Below the pieces are notes generated by a model. That model made no database searches. It saw only the letters and a list, made by a program, of their open reading frames with translations, and was not told the DNA's origin. Both the position numbers and the translations under genes were made by a program. 64,000 nucleotides of DNA, from the NCBI RefSeq assembly GCF_017562075.2, contig NC_054083.1, positions 16,799,141 through 16,863,140 on the forward strand, in the 5' to 3' direction. The stretch comes from Anopheles merus (lineage: Eukaryota > Arthropoda > Insecta > Diptera > Culicidae). Every line of letters begins with the position of its first letter. The first letter of the stretch is position 1. Below, piece by piece: positions 1 to 18,100 of this stretch.

Positions 1-4187
<4,187 letters not shown>

Positions 4188-5655
4188 AAACTCTTACATA
4201 CATACAGGTTATGCTTGTCCCGCCACACTGCTGTGCGGATGTGGAACAACGAACCGAGGAAACGTTTGTGGATGTGCTATAAAGCAAAAAATAAACACAG
4301 GGAAAACAGTGCACCCATATGCTAATTCAAATCAACACTGTACGGGTTTAATTTTCACGCACATCGAACAATCGCCACTCGCCATACACTCGGACCGGTG
4401 GTGCCGATGTTGGTGAAACACAAATATGTTGGGGGACCCATGCGGGATGGGTTTGAGCCACCGTGAAGCAGATTTCGGTTCGCCTTTTCGTTTCTAACAA
4501 TGACCAGCACCGTCACCGGCCTGTCAATCTAATAAATTCTATTAAAACTGCACTTTCCATTCGCTGATCATTTTACGTTCGTTCCCCAAAGCTGGCGTGT
4601 GTTTGTTTGATGCAACGGGCGCACATGGAAGAGTGCGCTTTTGGACTCGAACGAGAAGTCTCATTGAAGTCCTCATTGAATGGAATGGCATGTATGGGAA
4701 GTGCACAAAAGTCACTTAAGTATGTTATAATTTTTTAGTTATGTTCTTGTCACTCTACGGTCATCATTGTTTAAGTTTCTCAAAGCATATTCTTAAATAT
4801 TTCGTTATTATAGTTTTATGAGCATGTGAGAAATGAAATAAAATTTCAAATGTAATTTTTTTAAACTTTTTCATGCCACACTTTCTCATATACCAAAACA
4901 CTTCGATATCGTGCACGGCAAGTGGGAAAGTGTTGTATTTTATTACGATATAGATCTGATATTGAAACGCTGCGGTGGACAGAGTATGGTTTTATATTCA
5001 AACCAACTCACGTCCAAACACGCACAAACATTATCACGCATTTTTAACGCCATACACTGATAATTCAGCCTTCGTGTGTGTTCTACTGTAGAGAAATTGA
5101 GGTGCATAAAGGGAACGAAAATGAAACTACAAAAAACTACACCATACCAATAGGGTCGATGCGGTAAAGTTACAATAAAATATGCATTTTTATGGGACAA
5201 GGGAATTTTTGTTTGTTTTGTTTGATTTTTCAATGGTAATGAAAATGTGTATGGTTGAAAAGATTTTCCCAAGTTCATTGATTTATATTAAACCATGATT
5301 CAATACACTGACGTCGTAGTGAAGAACTCAATGATTTTATTTTGTATTTTTGACACATATTGAATAGATTCCGCTTAATTTGCTTAATCAGCCATGCACA
5401 TAAACGAACTTGTCCTTTGCGGCTAGTAAAAATATTATTTTTCAATGAATGCAATGATGACGCTAAATTTAATCAATGTTCAAACAAGCTATGCGTATAG
5501 TCCTTCTAATTTATTTCGTTTGATTCATGTTGTATATTTTCAAAGGCAACTAAATGCTGTCTTGCTTGTTCATTTAAGAAATATTGCATGTACCATTAAT
5601 ATCTCTTCAATTATTTAGCACAAAACCGCATTTGTTGATATAAGCTAGCTCTAAA
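4188..5655. other. Non-coding DNA, no gene recognised
   Basis: Mostly AT-rich sequence between the compound microsatellite and the SINE. I see no ORF, repeat end or RNA gene that I can support. Confidence 0.6.
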
Positions 5656-5756
5656 TACAGTCCTACGTATGGGGGGTATGGTCTGTAAGGGGCTAGAACC
5701 CATTACGGGCATATTGTTAAGTTGTGCGAGTGGATGACTGTACTACAGGACCGATC
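5656..5756 (-). mobile_element. tRNA-derived SINE fragment, SINE200-like
   Basis: Read on the minus strand, the sequence starts GGTCCTGTAGTACAGTCATC and has a Pol III A-box-like TAGTACAGTCA (5735-5745) and a B-box-like GGTTCTAGCCCC (5689-5700), spaced as in tRNA genes. It runs on to ...CATACGTAGGACTG and stops. This agrees with my recollection of the 5' part of mosquito SINE200 elements. The copy appears 3'-truncated after about 100 bp. It is not a functional tRNA gene, because no cloverleaf acceptor pairing can be drawn. Confidence 0.65.
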
Positions 5757-7340
<1,584 letters not shown>

Positions 7341-7396
7341 CAAGACTTTGTCCACTACTTCTGGCGTTGGTGTGTAGTTGATGTTTGTCGTAGATA

Positions 7397-7426
7397 ATGA
7401 TGATGATGATGATGATGATGATGATG
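7397..7426. repeat. (ATG)10 trinucleotide repeat
   Basis: Ten uninterrupted ATG units, about 60 bp beyond the long (TG)n tract. No open frame suggests that it is coding. Confidence 0.95.
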
Positions 7427-7618
7427 GTGTTACGGGGTGGCAGCGGTATGCTCCCCAGAGAAAATCCTATCTACTTTAACTCATACACTCACACATAGGC
7501 ACTCACGTTACCATACAAAGCAACCGTATAGCAACAAGAGAACTTGATTTGGAAAGTTGTCCCGATACCGATGAGTGAGCTGTTGTTGGCGCCCGATAAT
7601 TTCGATTGGAAAACTTTG

Positions 7619-7648
7619 CGGATAATTTTCCTTAATTGTAATTATCCG
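7619..7648. repeat. 9-bp inverted repeat with 12-nt spacer
   Basis: The arms are CGGATAATT (7619-7627) and AATTATCCG (7640-7648), with an AT-rich spacer. They could be paired homeodomain or GATA-type sites. Nothing else supports a role. Confidence 0.6.
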
Positions 7649-10416
7649 TGTTGTCACTTTCTCGTGGCCAGTTGGTATAGTGTGTAGTTGCTATGATTTA
7701 GGTATTTTCGTTGTGTAAATTTGTGGTTTTCATTTCGTTTCCGACATTTCCGCTTTTCTTTGATATCTTTATCGAACATAATTGGGTTAACGAAAGATTT
7801 CTTTACTATTTTAGTTAAAAAGCAATATATTTGTATATATTTTATACAGCAGTTGAACTCTTCTAAAGCTACACGTCAACATTTTACTACGAGTATTCAG
7901 TGATTTACCCTTGCCTTTATTACACATGTTATAATTCTTTATACAAAAACTTATGGTTTGAAAATGAATACCAAGATTCAAAAATGCCAACACAGATTAT
8001 TTGGCATTGTATGTATTCTAGAAATGATCAATAATAACTCCTTTAAAAGGAGTACCACCTTTCTCCAAAACCATCCAGATTTTCTCTCATTTCAAGTAGT
8101 TTGAATTCTAACGATTATTTATGCTGCGAAGTAGAGCAGCAATTTGGAGGAACTGCCTTTGATCGAACCACACGGCGCAGGCAATAAATAAAATCTTTTA
8201 AAGCGTTTCTTAACCTTTCCGCAGCAAACATCCATTTCCTTCGAACGGACACAATACCAGTTCAAGATACTAATCAACGAAACGAACAGTGTTGCAACAC
8301 AGTTCAGGTCTTTTGTGTTGCGATAAAAAATAGGTGCTTCCAGAAACTCGTGCGGCAATGACAAGGGAAAACATGCAATGAACCCTTTTAGATTGCTTTT
8401 TTCCACGTCCAATGGAAAATCTTTTCCCGAAAAGGAACCATTTCAAGCGAATTGTATAGCATTACATGCTTCTTTGCTTGAGTCCATCCGCTTGCGATGT
8501 TAATTTTCAATTCTACCCTTCCAAAACACATCCAATGTCGCAGAGTGAGGAAAAAGGCTCCGATCATTACGCTTCATTACGCGACTCGTTCACGAGCAGT
8601 ACTCTCCATTTGCCACCTTACCTCCATCGCATCCAATAACTGTGTAGCAGTTTCCTTTACTGATGCCAGCATCTCGGAAGGAGAAGGCTGGCGGACTAGA
8701 AATGACTTCAGTTCACCGAATCGCTAGCTTGAATCCAAAAACTGTGACGATGGTGGGCAGGATCGAAAAACCGAATCACAAGTGAACACTAATTAGACTT
8801 TTAGAGACATGTCGAAGACACTCTCTTTAATTTTCGCCACTCAAATCAAGCTACAGCACAGCGGAACGGTGCAGTATAGCTCGGAAGCCCACCACTTCTT
8901 AAGGTCCCAGCGTCTTGCGCCTTTTTTGGCGGGTGAAATAATTGGAGCATTCATTAGAACGTGGAGTGAAAACGGGATGAAAACGGGAGAAACGAGCCGA
9001 AAGGAAATGAGCAGCATGATTGAGGCAAATTAACCGGACTAATGACACTGCATCATGAATGTTTATTGCTTGCTATTTGTTTCCAAAGCGCTGGAGATGG
9101 GGACGTTTTTAAAGACGTTCGAGTCCTAAGAATGAAATGTTTTAACATTTGAATATTTCTCATCAAGATTCCGATTTTATTTCCTGATTTTTATTGTAGA
9201 GTCAGGGTTGGTTGTATGTTGAAATATACCTTTGCTGTAAGGGACAAACAGTGGCCGGTTAGTAATTTGATTGATATATTTCCAGCAAAAAATTTCCAAA
9301 AAGATGTAAGTCCAAATAAAACGTTCTTCAATAGTTTTCATGGTGTGTAAATGGAACTATGCCTGGGTCATTTCCTTTTTGATTTTTTTTTCTTCTTTTT
9401 TTTATTCATAAATGACTGCCCTTGGGGTTGTGGCTATGCGCGAACTTGCAAATAGCGAATGTTTAATTATTCATCGACCCATTCATGAGCCTCGCGCGAT
9501 CATTTGTCATTTTCCTATTGGCGTTCAGCTCTTCTGTTCCACTCTTCCTACCAACCAACAGCCATCGACCAGAAAAAGAGCCTAGCCAAGCCAAACCAAC
9601 TGGAACGAACAAACGGCCCGTCATTCCGTACGACAATAGCGGGCCGTTACACGATCTCGCCTCAGAACCGTACCCTCCCGGCAAGCGCTGGTCGACGAAC
9701 TCTCGACGAGCGCCCCTGTGAGTGATTGTGCGTATTTTCGACGAGTTCACGCCATGCTTTGCGCACCTCATAAGCTAAACCCACGCGCCCGCGTGCGTTC
9801 GTGCGTGAGGCCGCAAAAAGCCACCATTCCGCCGCGGAGCCGTTGGGCGGGCGGTACCGGTCGCAGTGTACGGAAAGATGTGATGATTTAATTGTAGATA
9901 AATTCAACCGAACCTGTCATAGATTTATGATTGCCAACACCGTCGCCGTTCGGTCTGTGCGTACGCGGTACACACGTTCCACCACCATCCTGCACCGATC
10001 TTCACCGACAAATAGCAATCACACGCGGTGGACGAGACGATCGGGCGGCTCAATAGGACAGCTGAGCGAGTCGGTGGTGGTGGTGGTTGGTTTTGGCGCG
10101 GTAGTACACCTTCCCCGACATGCGTAAAAGCACACACAAAGGCACACAAATCATCGGCCACGAGTCGAGCAGAACTCTTGCCTTCGGTCCATGGCAAGAT
10201 GCCGCGGCGGTAGGACAGGTGCGGCTAGAACGGCGCCGCGGGTAATATTATGCTGGTCGGCAGATTGAACAAACACCGTGCAGCTAATCCGTGGAAAAGC
10301 CGGGGTTTACGTTAGCGAAGATTTATTTGTTGAAATTTAAGAAATCAACGCCTTGCTGCATATTCAAGCGGCAGCTGCCGCTCGAACGCTCGATTAATAT
10401 TCAATTGGCCCCTTGT
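7649..10416. other. Non-coding DNA with a GC-rich island at about 9.48-10.27 kb
   Basis: The first part is AT-rich and featureless. From about 9480 to 10270 the GC content and CpG density rise clearly (for example CCGCCGCGGAGCCG near 9829 and CGGCGCCGCGG near 10230). Overlapping ORFs on both strands here lack domains. The island could be a promoter or an enhancer; I see no core promoter that settles it. Confidence 0.45.
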
Positions 10417-10436
10417 TAATGAAAGGCATTTCATTA
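10417..10436. promoter_or_regulatory. Palindromic homeodomain-type site
   Basis: TAATGAAAGGCATTTCATTA is a perfect 8-bp inverted repeat with a 4-bp spacer, placing two TAAT cores face to face. It sits next to an AT-rich stretch (ATTAATATTCAATTG, 10393-10407) beside a GC-rich island. This is compatible with binding of a homeodomain dimer. The sequence is certain; the function is inferred. Confidence 0.35.
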
Positions 10437-10772
10437 CCGTCGGAGTTTTGATATGTTGACCAACGCGCAACTGGATCAGGGAATGGTTTGTATGATTGTA
10501 GTTCGATTCTGCAAAGAGCATAATAACGGGCTGGTTGGGTTTTATCCTTTAGCAGGATTATCAGCTTAAGATGGCACTTGAAGCAGTTGGAAACATGTAC
10601 ATGTTTTCCACTACGGTAAGCATACGAAGAAAATATTAAAAAAGTTGCAGAGAAGAATTGTTGCATGGATTGTAAAAGGTTTTTGAGAACTCAATATATC
10701 TACGAAGCAGCTGCTACCATTTTTTCAATTAAGATTGAATAAATGGCTTTTCTATTATCTACAATCCTCAAT

Positions 10773-11863
10773 AGGCCCGATTATTAAACACAAACGGAAA
10801 TGACACAAGACAAGTGCGTCAAGACAAACGGAAAATAGGTATGCATTTTGAAACCGTTCTTGTGACAGACAAGTTTCGTTAAATTTTTTCTTTCGTTAAA
10901 GCTGTGTCGATGTGTCAAAATGTTCAAAATCAAAACAAAAAAACGTAAACAAGTTTATTTAAGACACGATCGTTTATCAAGCTAACAATCCTTGTTTAAA
11001 ACATCGAAATGATTTTATCCCACTTCGTAAGTGACGATAGCGGCAGTGAAGAAGAAACAACGGTAGATCTGGCAAAACAGCGCCGACTGCTTCGAAGTGT
11101 TTTCGACCCGTTACAGCTTTATAACCAAGCGTGAGTTAAGCATACGGATCATTTGTGCAAACCGTGTTATACATGTTTCATTTCGTGGTTGTTAATTTCA
11201 CATTTAAGAAAAAAATTCGTGCGTCGAAGGAAATTTTCCTTAACATTCTGGCGGAGATCGAGCCCTCCGAGTATTTGTTATTACTAAAAGTGTATGCAGT
11301 ATTAGATGTGATAATTTCATGTGCGTATGCTGTTGGTTGTTGAAGCAGCCACTCACTGAAGAAGTTGCTGGAATCCAATGCTGTTGAACACACACCAGGT
11401 GCGTGAGCCCTTCATCTTTCGACTACCATCGAAGAACAACAGAGGAAGGAAATAACAGCAGCTTCTTAACCCAAAACAGCATCACGTTACCAGTATCTCC
11501 AGCTTATCGCCATTTGATGGATATGGCAGTACACATATTTTTTTATTTAAAATGATAAAATTGATTATTTCTGAAATAAAATACTTATTTTTTGTCGTGA
11601 AAGCAACAGCAAAAACTCTGTTGTTGTGTTTTGTCGGTCAAACAATCTGAGATTGGCGCCTTTCCGTGACAAAAAGCTGACGGAAAGCAGTTTGACAATT
11701 ATGGATTTCCGTTTGTGTTTCATAATACGTATCTTGGTAGTATGCTTGTGAGTTTGTGTTTCGTCAAATTTTTTTTCCAACACACAACACAAACGGATGT
11801 CATAATACAAATCTTCCGATTTTGACAACTTGTCTTTACAATTTGTGTTTAATAATCGGGCCT
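10773..11863 (+). mobile_element. DNA transposon with 22-bp perfect terminal inverted repeats, PIF/Harbinger-like, probably non-autonomous
   Basis: The element is 1091 bp. Its ends are exact inverted copies over 22 bp (10773-10794 and 11842-11863), beginning AGGCCCGATTATTAAAC. A 3-bp direct repeat AAT (10770-10772 and 11864-11866) flanks it and is a likely target-site duplication; a 2-bp TA reading is also possible because the ends read TA|GGCCC. Both subterminal regions carry several copies of an ACAAACGGA-like motif (for example 10791, 10827 and the reverse complement near 11706), as expected for transposase-binding sites. The interior holds a decayed fragment resembling the N-terminus of a PIF/Harbinger transposase. 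A complete catalytic domain is not visible, so movement would need a transposase from elsewhere. Family assignment rests on the fragment and the 3-bp duplication and is tentative. Confidence 0.85.
11009..11343 (+). pseudogene. Degraded N-terminal fragment of a PIF/Harbinger-like transposase
   Basis: The first block is an ATG-started 41-codon ORF at 11009-11134. It has an acidic start (SDDSGSEEE) and then RRLLRSVFDPLQLYNQA, which looks like the 'NPLEL' entry region of Harbinger transposases. The second block, in another frame, is FKKKIRASKEIFLNILAEIE (from about 11203), which resembles the following 'FRLSKEAFLxLLxxLEP' helix. The two blocks are separated by about 70 bases that begin with a consensus donor (GTGAGT, 11131-11136) and end in AG (11207-11208). 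Splicing at exactly those sites would not keep the frame, so this is either a decayed intron or a frameshifted gene. The expected DDE catalytic part is missing. Homology is judged from memory of the family and is not proven. Confidence 0.5.
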
Positions 11864-14800
11864 AATATCTTTTCTATTACCTACAATCAAATCTTAAATG
11901 AGATTTGACTGTTTATAATCGAGATTTATTACAATTTTTAAGGCATCATTTTCTTTATTACAATTATCCTGAGTGACTAAAAGCTAAAAAATAGCATTCT
12001 TTTAAGCACGTATCTTGTTACTTCAATTGTTGTAAAAGTGTCTTTTTCCCGTTTGGGAATTTTTCAAAAGGCACAGACCATGGTCAAACTGCATGATATA
12101 ATATTCAAAGAGTTGTCAGTCAGTAACCTCCTTAATAAAGGACTTAACGACCTCAGTCTTCCTTTACCTCAGCGCCAAGTTGAAGGATAATGTTTGCGCT
12201 CCATATGTTCAGCGTCGCCCTCGGGCGCCGGCTGCAGCTCATCTGCAATCCATTAATTTTAATGAGTGCAACACTTTACGTACATAATTGTCCTTAAACC
12301 CCTGTTCTAATTGCATCTGACTTCACGTGTTGTGCGCTTGTTCTGCTCACCATTTAACATTCGGAGCTCAAAAAACGAGGCTGCCTATAACAAAAAAGCA
12401 AAAGCGAATAAAACAAATTCAAACACACGCTCATCAGCATCCACCACAACCTACGCCCCGACCTAACACGACCGCTAAACACGACCGTAACCTTGCCCAG
12501 CAGCGACCACAGTGTGTGCCACCCACGTCGAGGTGCCGGTGCGTTGGCCCTCCCCGGAACGAGCCCCTGCGCTGCAGAGGTCAACATTCGGCGATAAATC
12601 TCGCTGCCCGGGTCTCGCTACCGGCACGCTTCGTGGAGCAATTCAAGGGCGCATCAATTAATTAAAATAAACATTTGAGCACAACATCGAAGTCACCGGC
12701 CCTTTTACTAAGTGTCTGTGTATGTGTGAGTGTGTGTGTTGCTTTAATCCAACAAGCGTTCCTCTCCGGTGTCCCACTGGAGTGCTGCCGGGGATGTTTC
12801 GGGTCGGGTGGATGATTAAGTAAAGTTAAGCTCATTATATCTAGGGTGAAGTTGAGCACATAACCCCACTTTCGGAGGGTGTTAAAAGTATGAGCAACAA
12901 CAAAAAATAGTAGTTCTGCGAAAGGTTAGTGTTTGGTAGAGATTTGCTAATGAGTATGGAAAGCATACGCAGCTTTGAATCGGACCACAGCATGGTCGAT
13001 TAGGGAGAGCAGCGCAGCAGAAATGTTTGGCCAGTTAATTGGTGTTGAATCATTTATGCACCCGTGTTGTGGGAGGATAATGATCCAACGGTTTGCGATG
13101 GATGAGCAAAGTGTAATCTTATTTTTATCGTATTTATTATGCCAAATATAGTGAATGATAAAAACAAAGCAAAAATAAAAGTCACACGCACAATAAACCT
13201 CGGAATTCACACAATACATGAATCAATAAAACATTAATTATAAAAATATGCTCATTCCATGCTTTATCAGAACATGGCGTCGAATTACAAAAAAAAATCA
13301 AATCATCTCACCACTATTATCTAAAATCTAATTATGTATCTTCCATTATTTTACCACGCCATCACGCCATGCTTTCATCGAACCACTCAGATAATGGTTT
13401 ACAATCAAAACAACCCCCATGCGTATGTAACAATAGGAGAAAAAGCCACACCACTTAATGTGTTCACACAAAAGGCAAACTCGTTCGCACCGCCAACGGT
13501 GGGGTAATTGGATGGAGAACGTAAAAACCAAAAATCAATTCCGCTATCCAAATTCTGTTCTGCTTTTGTTTCGACTCCTTCCACATATCAGCCCACCGAA
13601 AACAATTATTTTCTTACGTGCTCATATGTGCTTTCCGCTCCCGATTTTCCTCGAAGGATAACATCCAACAGGATGAGCTACCGATCAACGCAATCAGTCA
13701 ACTGATAATTAAAGCACCTCCTCACACACATATTTCGGTCCATTCAGATCGACTCTTATCATCGTTCCATCGTTTCCTTTCTAGTCGTTCTAGTTCTTGC
13801 TGTTGCGAGTGAGTGTATTATGACGAACAACTTCACGTGCTATTATTCTCAATCAATTAGTCCAATGATAAGGCGCGCCAGTTGCTAGCACACTTACGGA
13901 GAAGAAATCTCACCCACTGACGATGATGATGATAAATGACCTACTGCGGGATGGGTCCAAGCAGAACCAGGCAGAAAACGAGAAGGTTTTAGTTTTGTTG
14001 ATAAATAAGCTCCCTGTTTTCTTGGCCGATAAAAGGGACTCTGGAAAAGATGGGAGAAAGTAACGCTTTCTTTCAATCAGCATTCAACGTATATCTGCGT
14101 GTTTTGAAAGGACAACAATTTATATTGTTCCATTTATTTGTCTGCTGTTTCAAGCATTGCAGTACAAGAGTTCCAGACCATGATGTAATACAATTTTGGA
14201 AGTAATTTACTACGAATCTGCTATTGAAAACATGTTTTTGTAAGCCTTAATACAATTAGTCGACAAGAATTTAGCGTGGTGTATCGCTTCGACAATGTAC
14301 CTTTATTTTTGTTGATCTTTGTTTAAATAGAGCTACATTCCAATCGTTTATTTCACCAAAATCCATGGATGTACTCCCATTCGGAATATTTGATAAAACA
14401 TTTTTAAAAATTGTTTCTACATAGCCGATTATATAAAAAAAATAAAAAAAATGCAAATATGTAATTTGTGGAGTAAAAGATAACTTGATGGAACAGGTCA
14501 CAGTTTTCCCTTGTAGAGGAGTTTTTGTTTTGTTTTAATCCTAAATAATATTTGAAGCATTCTTTCGGATCATTCATACTTTACCTTCACTTTTCTGAAC
14601 AACGCTAAACAACAATGTACACATTATAACTTTGAAGCTTAAACAAACCTGAAGATAATATTAGGTCAACGGGATAATTTTTATCCTTACCTGCTTCATT
14701 CTGGTTTGGGGATCCCTGCGTAAGATTATTGTATTTGAATACAATTCTATCCAGCAGAATGGTATACGCTACGATTCAAGATGTTTGGTTCAAACGGGAT

Positions 14801-15199
14801 TCTCATAATGTCATCATGATGCTTAGGCAGTTGAAATCGTTAGCAAAGTAATCAGCAATGTACACCTTAAAGATGCCGCGAACCACAGTTTGCCGCCACT
14901 ATAGGACAAACGAAAGGATGATTCAAACTATAACGAGTAGAAGGTGACCTCATGGACAGCAGAATTTCATTTCTTTGAATGTTATTTTATGATGAATCTT
15001 AAAGTTACTAAAAAAAAAACGAAAATCAAACCAAAAAAACCAAACCAAACCAATTTTAAATTCAATCCTTTGTCATCTCAAACCCCACACCATTCAACTC
15101 TATGACTCCCCATAACACGAGTGATTGTGATATATCTCAACATTACATTTCACTCCAACACTGAAAGCAGAACACGAACGGCGAGGGACAACTATTTTT
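11864..15199. other. Non-coding DNA, no gene recognised
   Basis: Mixed composition with a short GC-richer island at about 12.4-12.65 kb and homeodomain-like TAAT cores near 12.25 and 12.66 kb (CAATTAATTAAAAT). No coding sequence can be supported. Confidence 0.55.
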
Positions 15200-18100
15200 T
15201 TGCAAATAAACTGCACTTTCACTTTTGTTTTATTATCATCATCATTAGTCGCTTAACAGAAACAAAGAAAACACCTTTCAAACTGTACACAAATTCAAAA
15301 GTAAAAATGACGTATTGACTTTCAAATATACAAACTAATCAAACATTGCTGTTCAGAGCTGTCAGCTCTCACAGATCGCACCGGTACACACATCAATCGT
15401 TTTATTAATGCGTTTGATGCATTTGTTGCTGTGTTGTTGTGTACCTTCCAATTCTAACACGAAAGAGTGACTTTTGTGTTGTGTTGTTATTTTATTTTAT
15501 GCTCATTGTTTTCTCATAGGTTTTAAACTTATTTATGCTCCTTTCTTTTGGACAATTGCTTTGTAACAGCTCTTAATGCTAACTCCTACCAAATATGTTG
15601 CTCCTTCTTAACCATCTTTTTTTGCCTTGTTACTTGTCGTAATTAAATGTTTTGTTTGTTTTTATTTTGTTTCCCAATTTTTCAATGAGTTACCATCAGA
15701 AAAGATTAATTGCTGTTTCACTGTTTAAAACCTGGTTTATTTGTATTTACACTTAAACATACATAACCTAAGATACAAAACAAACAGCTTTAGACGGTTA
15801 GCAACTTATACAATTCACATTTTGGTAAACTTTTCGTTCATTTGTGTGTATGTGTGTGTTTTTTTTTTCTTTCATTTTTCTTCCGCTACATTGGGATTAA
15901 ACCATGTTTTTTTTTGTATTTTTCATCTGCCTGTTCCTTGACGAACCCAGAGGATAACCATTAAAACAGGTTGTGTTTTACATCTCCCCTCTTTGTTGTT
16001 TGTTACACAATAATTGTCCTTGCTCGTACACACGTAATTAACTTGAATGTGGTCACAACTGTGACCGTTCATATTCACACTTCACCTTACTACTTCTAGC
16101 TCAATCTATTTTGTATGTTTGTATGTATTGTTTTCTGCTTTTTCTACAGTTATGTTTGTGTGTTTCTATATTGTTTGCGTATTGTTTATCGGTTGTTGTG
16201 TGATGTCGTTTTTTTCTCTCTCGATGTTTTCTTCACCTTTCTTGCTTCGATTTTGTCTCTACCGATAATACTACAGTTACCACTCCTGCTTGCTTCTCGA
16301 ATGTCGCATTTATCTCATCTATTTTGTACACAATATTCACAATTCTGCACTATTTCCTTGCTTACTCATTTCAAAAGTGTATGTGTTTGATACTATATTT
16401 GTGTACTGTGGGCCCCCGGTTACAGTTTGTGTAGATGGTTATAGTTTTCTTTATTATTCTCCAACTCTCATTGCTTCATTTTATTGATTTCAGTATGGTA
16501 GTGGAAGGTTTAGGTTTAAGTTTTTAAGTACACTGGCAAACGACGCAGTATTGGCAATAAGTTCAAATGTTAAACGATACCCACGCACAAAGCTCCATTG
16601 TCATTTATCCAATATGCCAAATCGAAGCAATCAAAAACAAAACAAATCGTGTTGTTTCGGTTGTGTTGTAAAGTAGCACCTTCCGCAAGCTGCTGCGGCC
16701 GTTTCACAAGAGCAGTGGCGATATTATGGGGTTAAATATTCCTCTTTATGTGTTGCACTGAAACTCATTGCTTTGACTTTTGCTAATTCACATTGCTAGA
16801 GTTCCGTGAATTAATGCCGTTCGATTCCTTTACGTACTAGCACACCAATTTCTAGACGAACTGTCGACTAGTTTTTAAAAACCATTCCTTTTCTTTATGA
16901 AACCGTCATCGACAATACCTACTTTCTTTGCATTTCTATGTTCGCTATCCGTCAAATCATTCTTTTCGCTGTCTGCTTTTATTTCGTTTGCCATTTACTA
17001 TATGCATGTCTGCCAAAATCGTTCTTCCACCGAACAATTGAATGTTCCTTCTAGTTTGTTTGCGAATACATGTATTTTTGTTTTTGGTATTTTTCATAAG
17101 TTTTGCTGGATCAGTATCCCCACACGAACAATCGGATTGCCTAGAAAACCTTTCCACCCTATTAGCTCTTGCTCTGGTAAATTTGTTTGTGCATGTCCCG
17201 AGTGGACAATAGTGTTCGTTTTCAGCTTCGTTTCTGTTTGGTTTCTATGATCAGTTGCCGTTTCTGGTTGACTTGTGTAAATTTATCGTTTCGTTTTTTT
17301 CTTTTGGACCTAATTTTTAGCACCCGGTTCAAACAACTTCCTATTCCAAAACCTCGTCGTATTGCGATGCCGCTTGAACGGAAACAACGTTTCCATTGCC
17401 AACTGCCAATAATGTCTCCCATCAGCACTGCCCCTCGAACCACGACAAAAAGAACAAACAACGCCCGAGCAAAAGGGATTAACAACAGTTCGGTTCCAAT
17501 GCTCAGAATCTTTAGCTACAAAATGTACAAACATACGCACCCTCCCCATACCCCCAGCGCCTTGCATTTCCACGGGGAGGGGGCGAAACTTCCTGCTTCT
17601 ACCATCGCGACTTGCCACTTGCAACTCTACATACGTCCCTATACGAGGCATCGCTCTGAGGTTGCTCGAGTCTGTGTTTTCGATGCAACCTGAATTACTT
17701 CACTGTTAAGACACACCGTCTCGTTTGGCTCGGGCAAAACGATCTCTTGCACTGCCAGTTTGCGTTCCACATTCAAAAGCTCCCTTAGAACAACTTCGAA
17801 CAAACTGACGGACATACTCACAGTTTACATGAGATGCTCAGTCACTTTGATGTTTGTATTTGTTTCAATTAGTTTAGCTGTAAATATTCACTCTCAGTTT
17901 TTTGTTGTTTTGTGATTAAGTTTGCCGTTTGGTTTTTCCTTCCGTTGAATGATGGCTTCGTACTATGATTATTATCTCGTTCAAAATGAATTATTAACCA
18001 TTGTTAAGCTGCTTGGCAAAGTTATCCAATGATATTTCCTGCGCTTCTAAGTGAATGCTCTTTACTTTTCTCATTCGTCATGTCCATGAAGTCGAATAGT

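Noticed and set aside
8037..8053. ACTCCTTT-A-AAAGGAGT near-palindrome
   Set aside because: Short, isolated, without direct repeats or other element features; expected by chance in a window of this size.
14701..14850. Open plus-strand stretch of about 58 codons
   Set aside because: No start codon at the front, no recognisable protein similarity and no clear splice sites.
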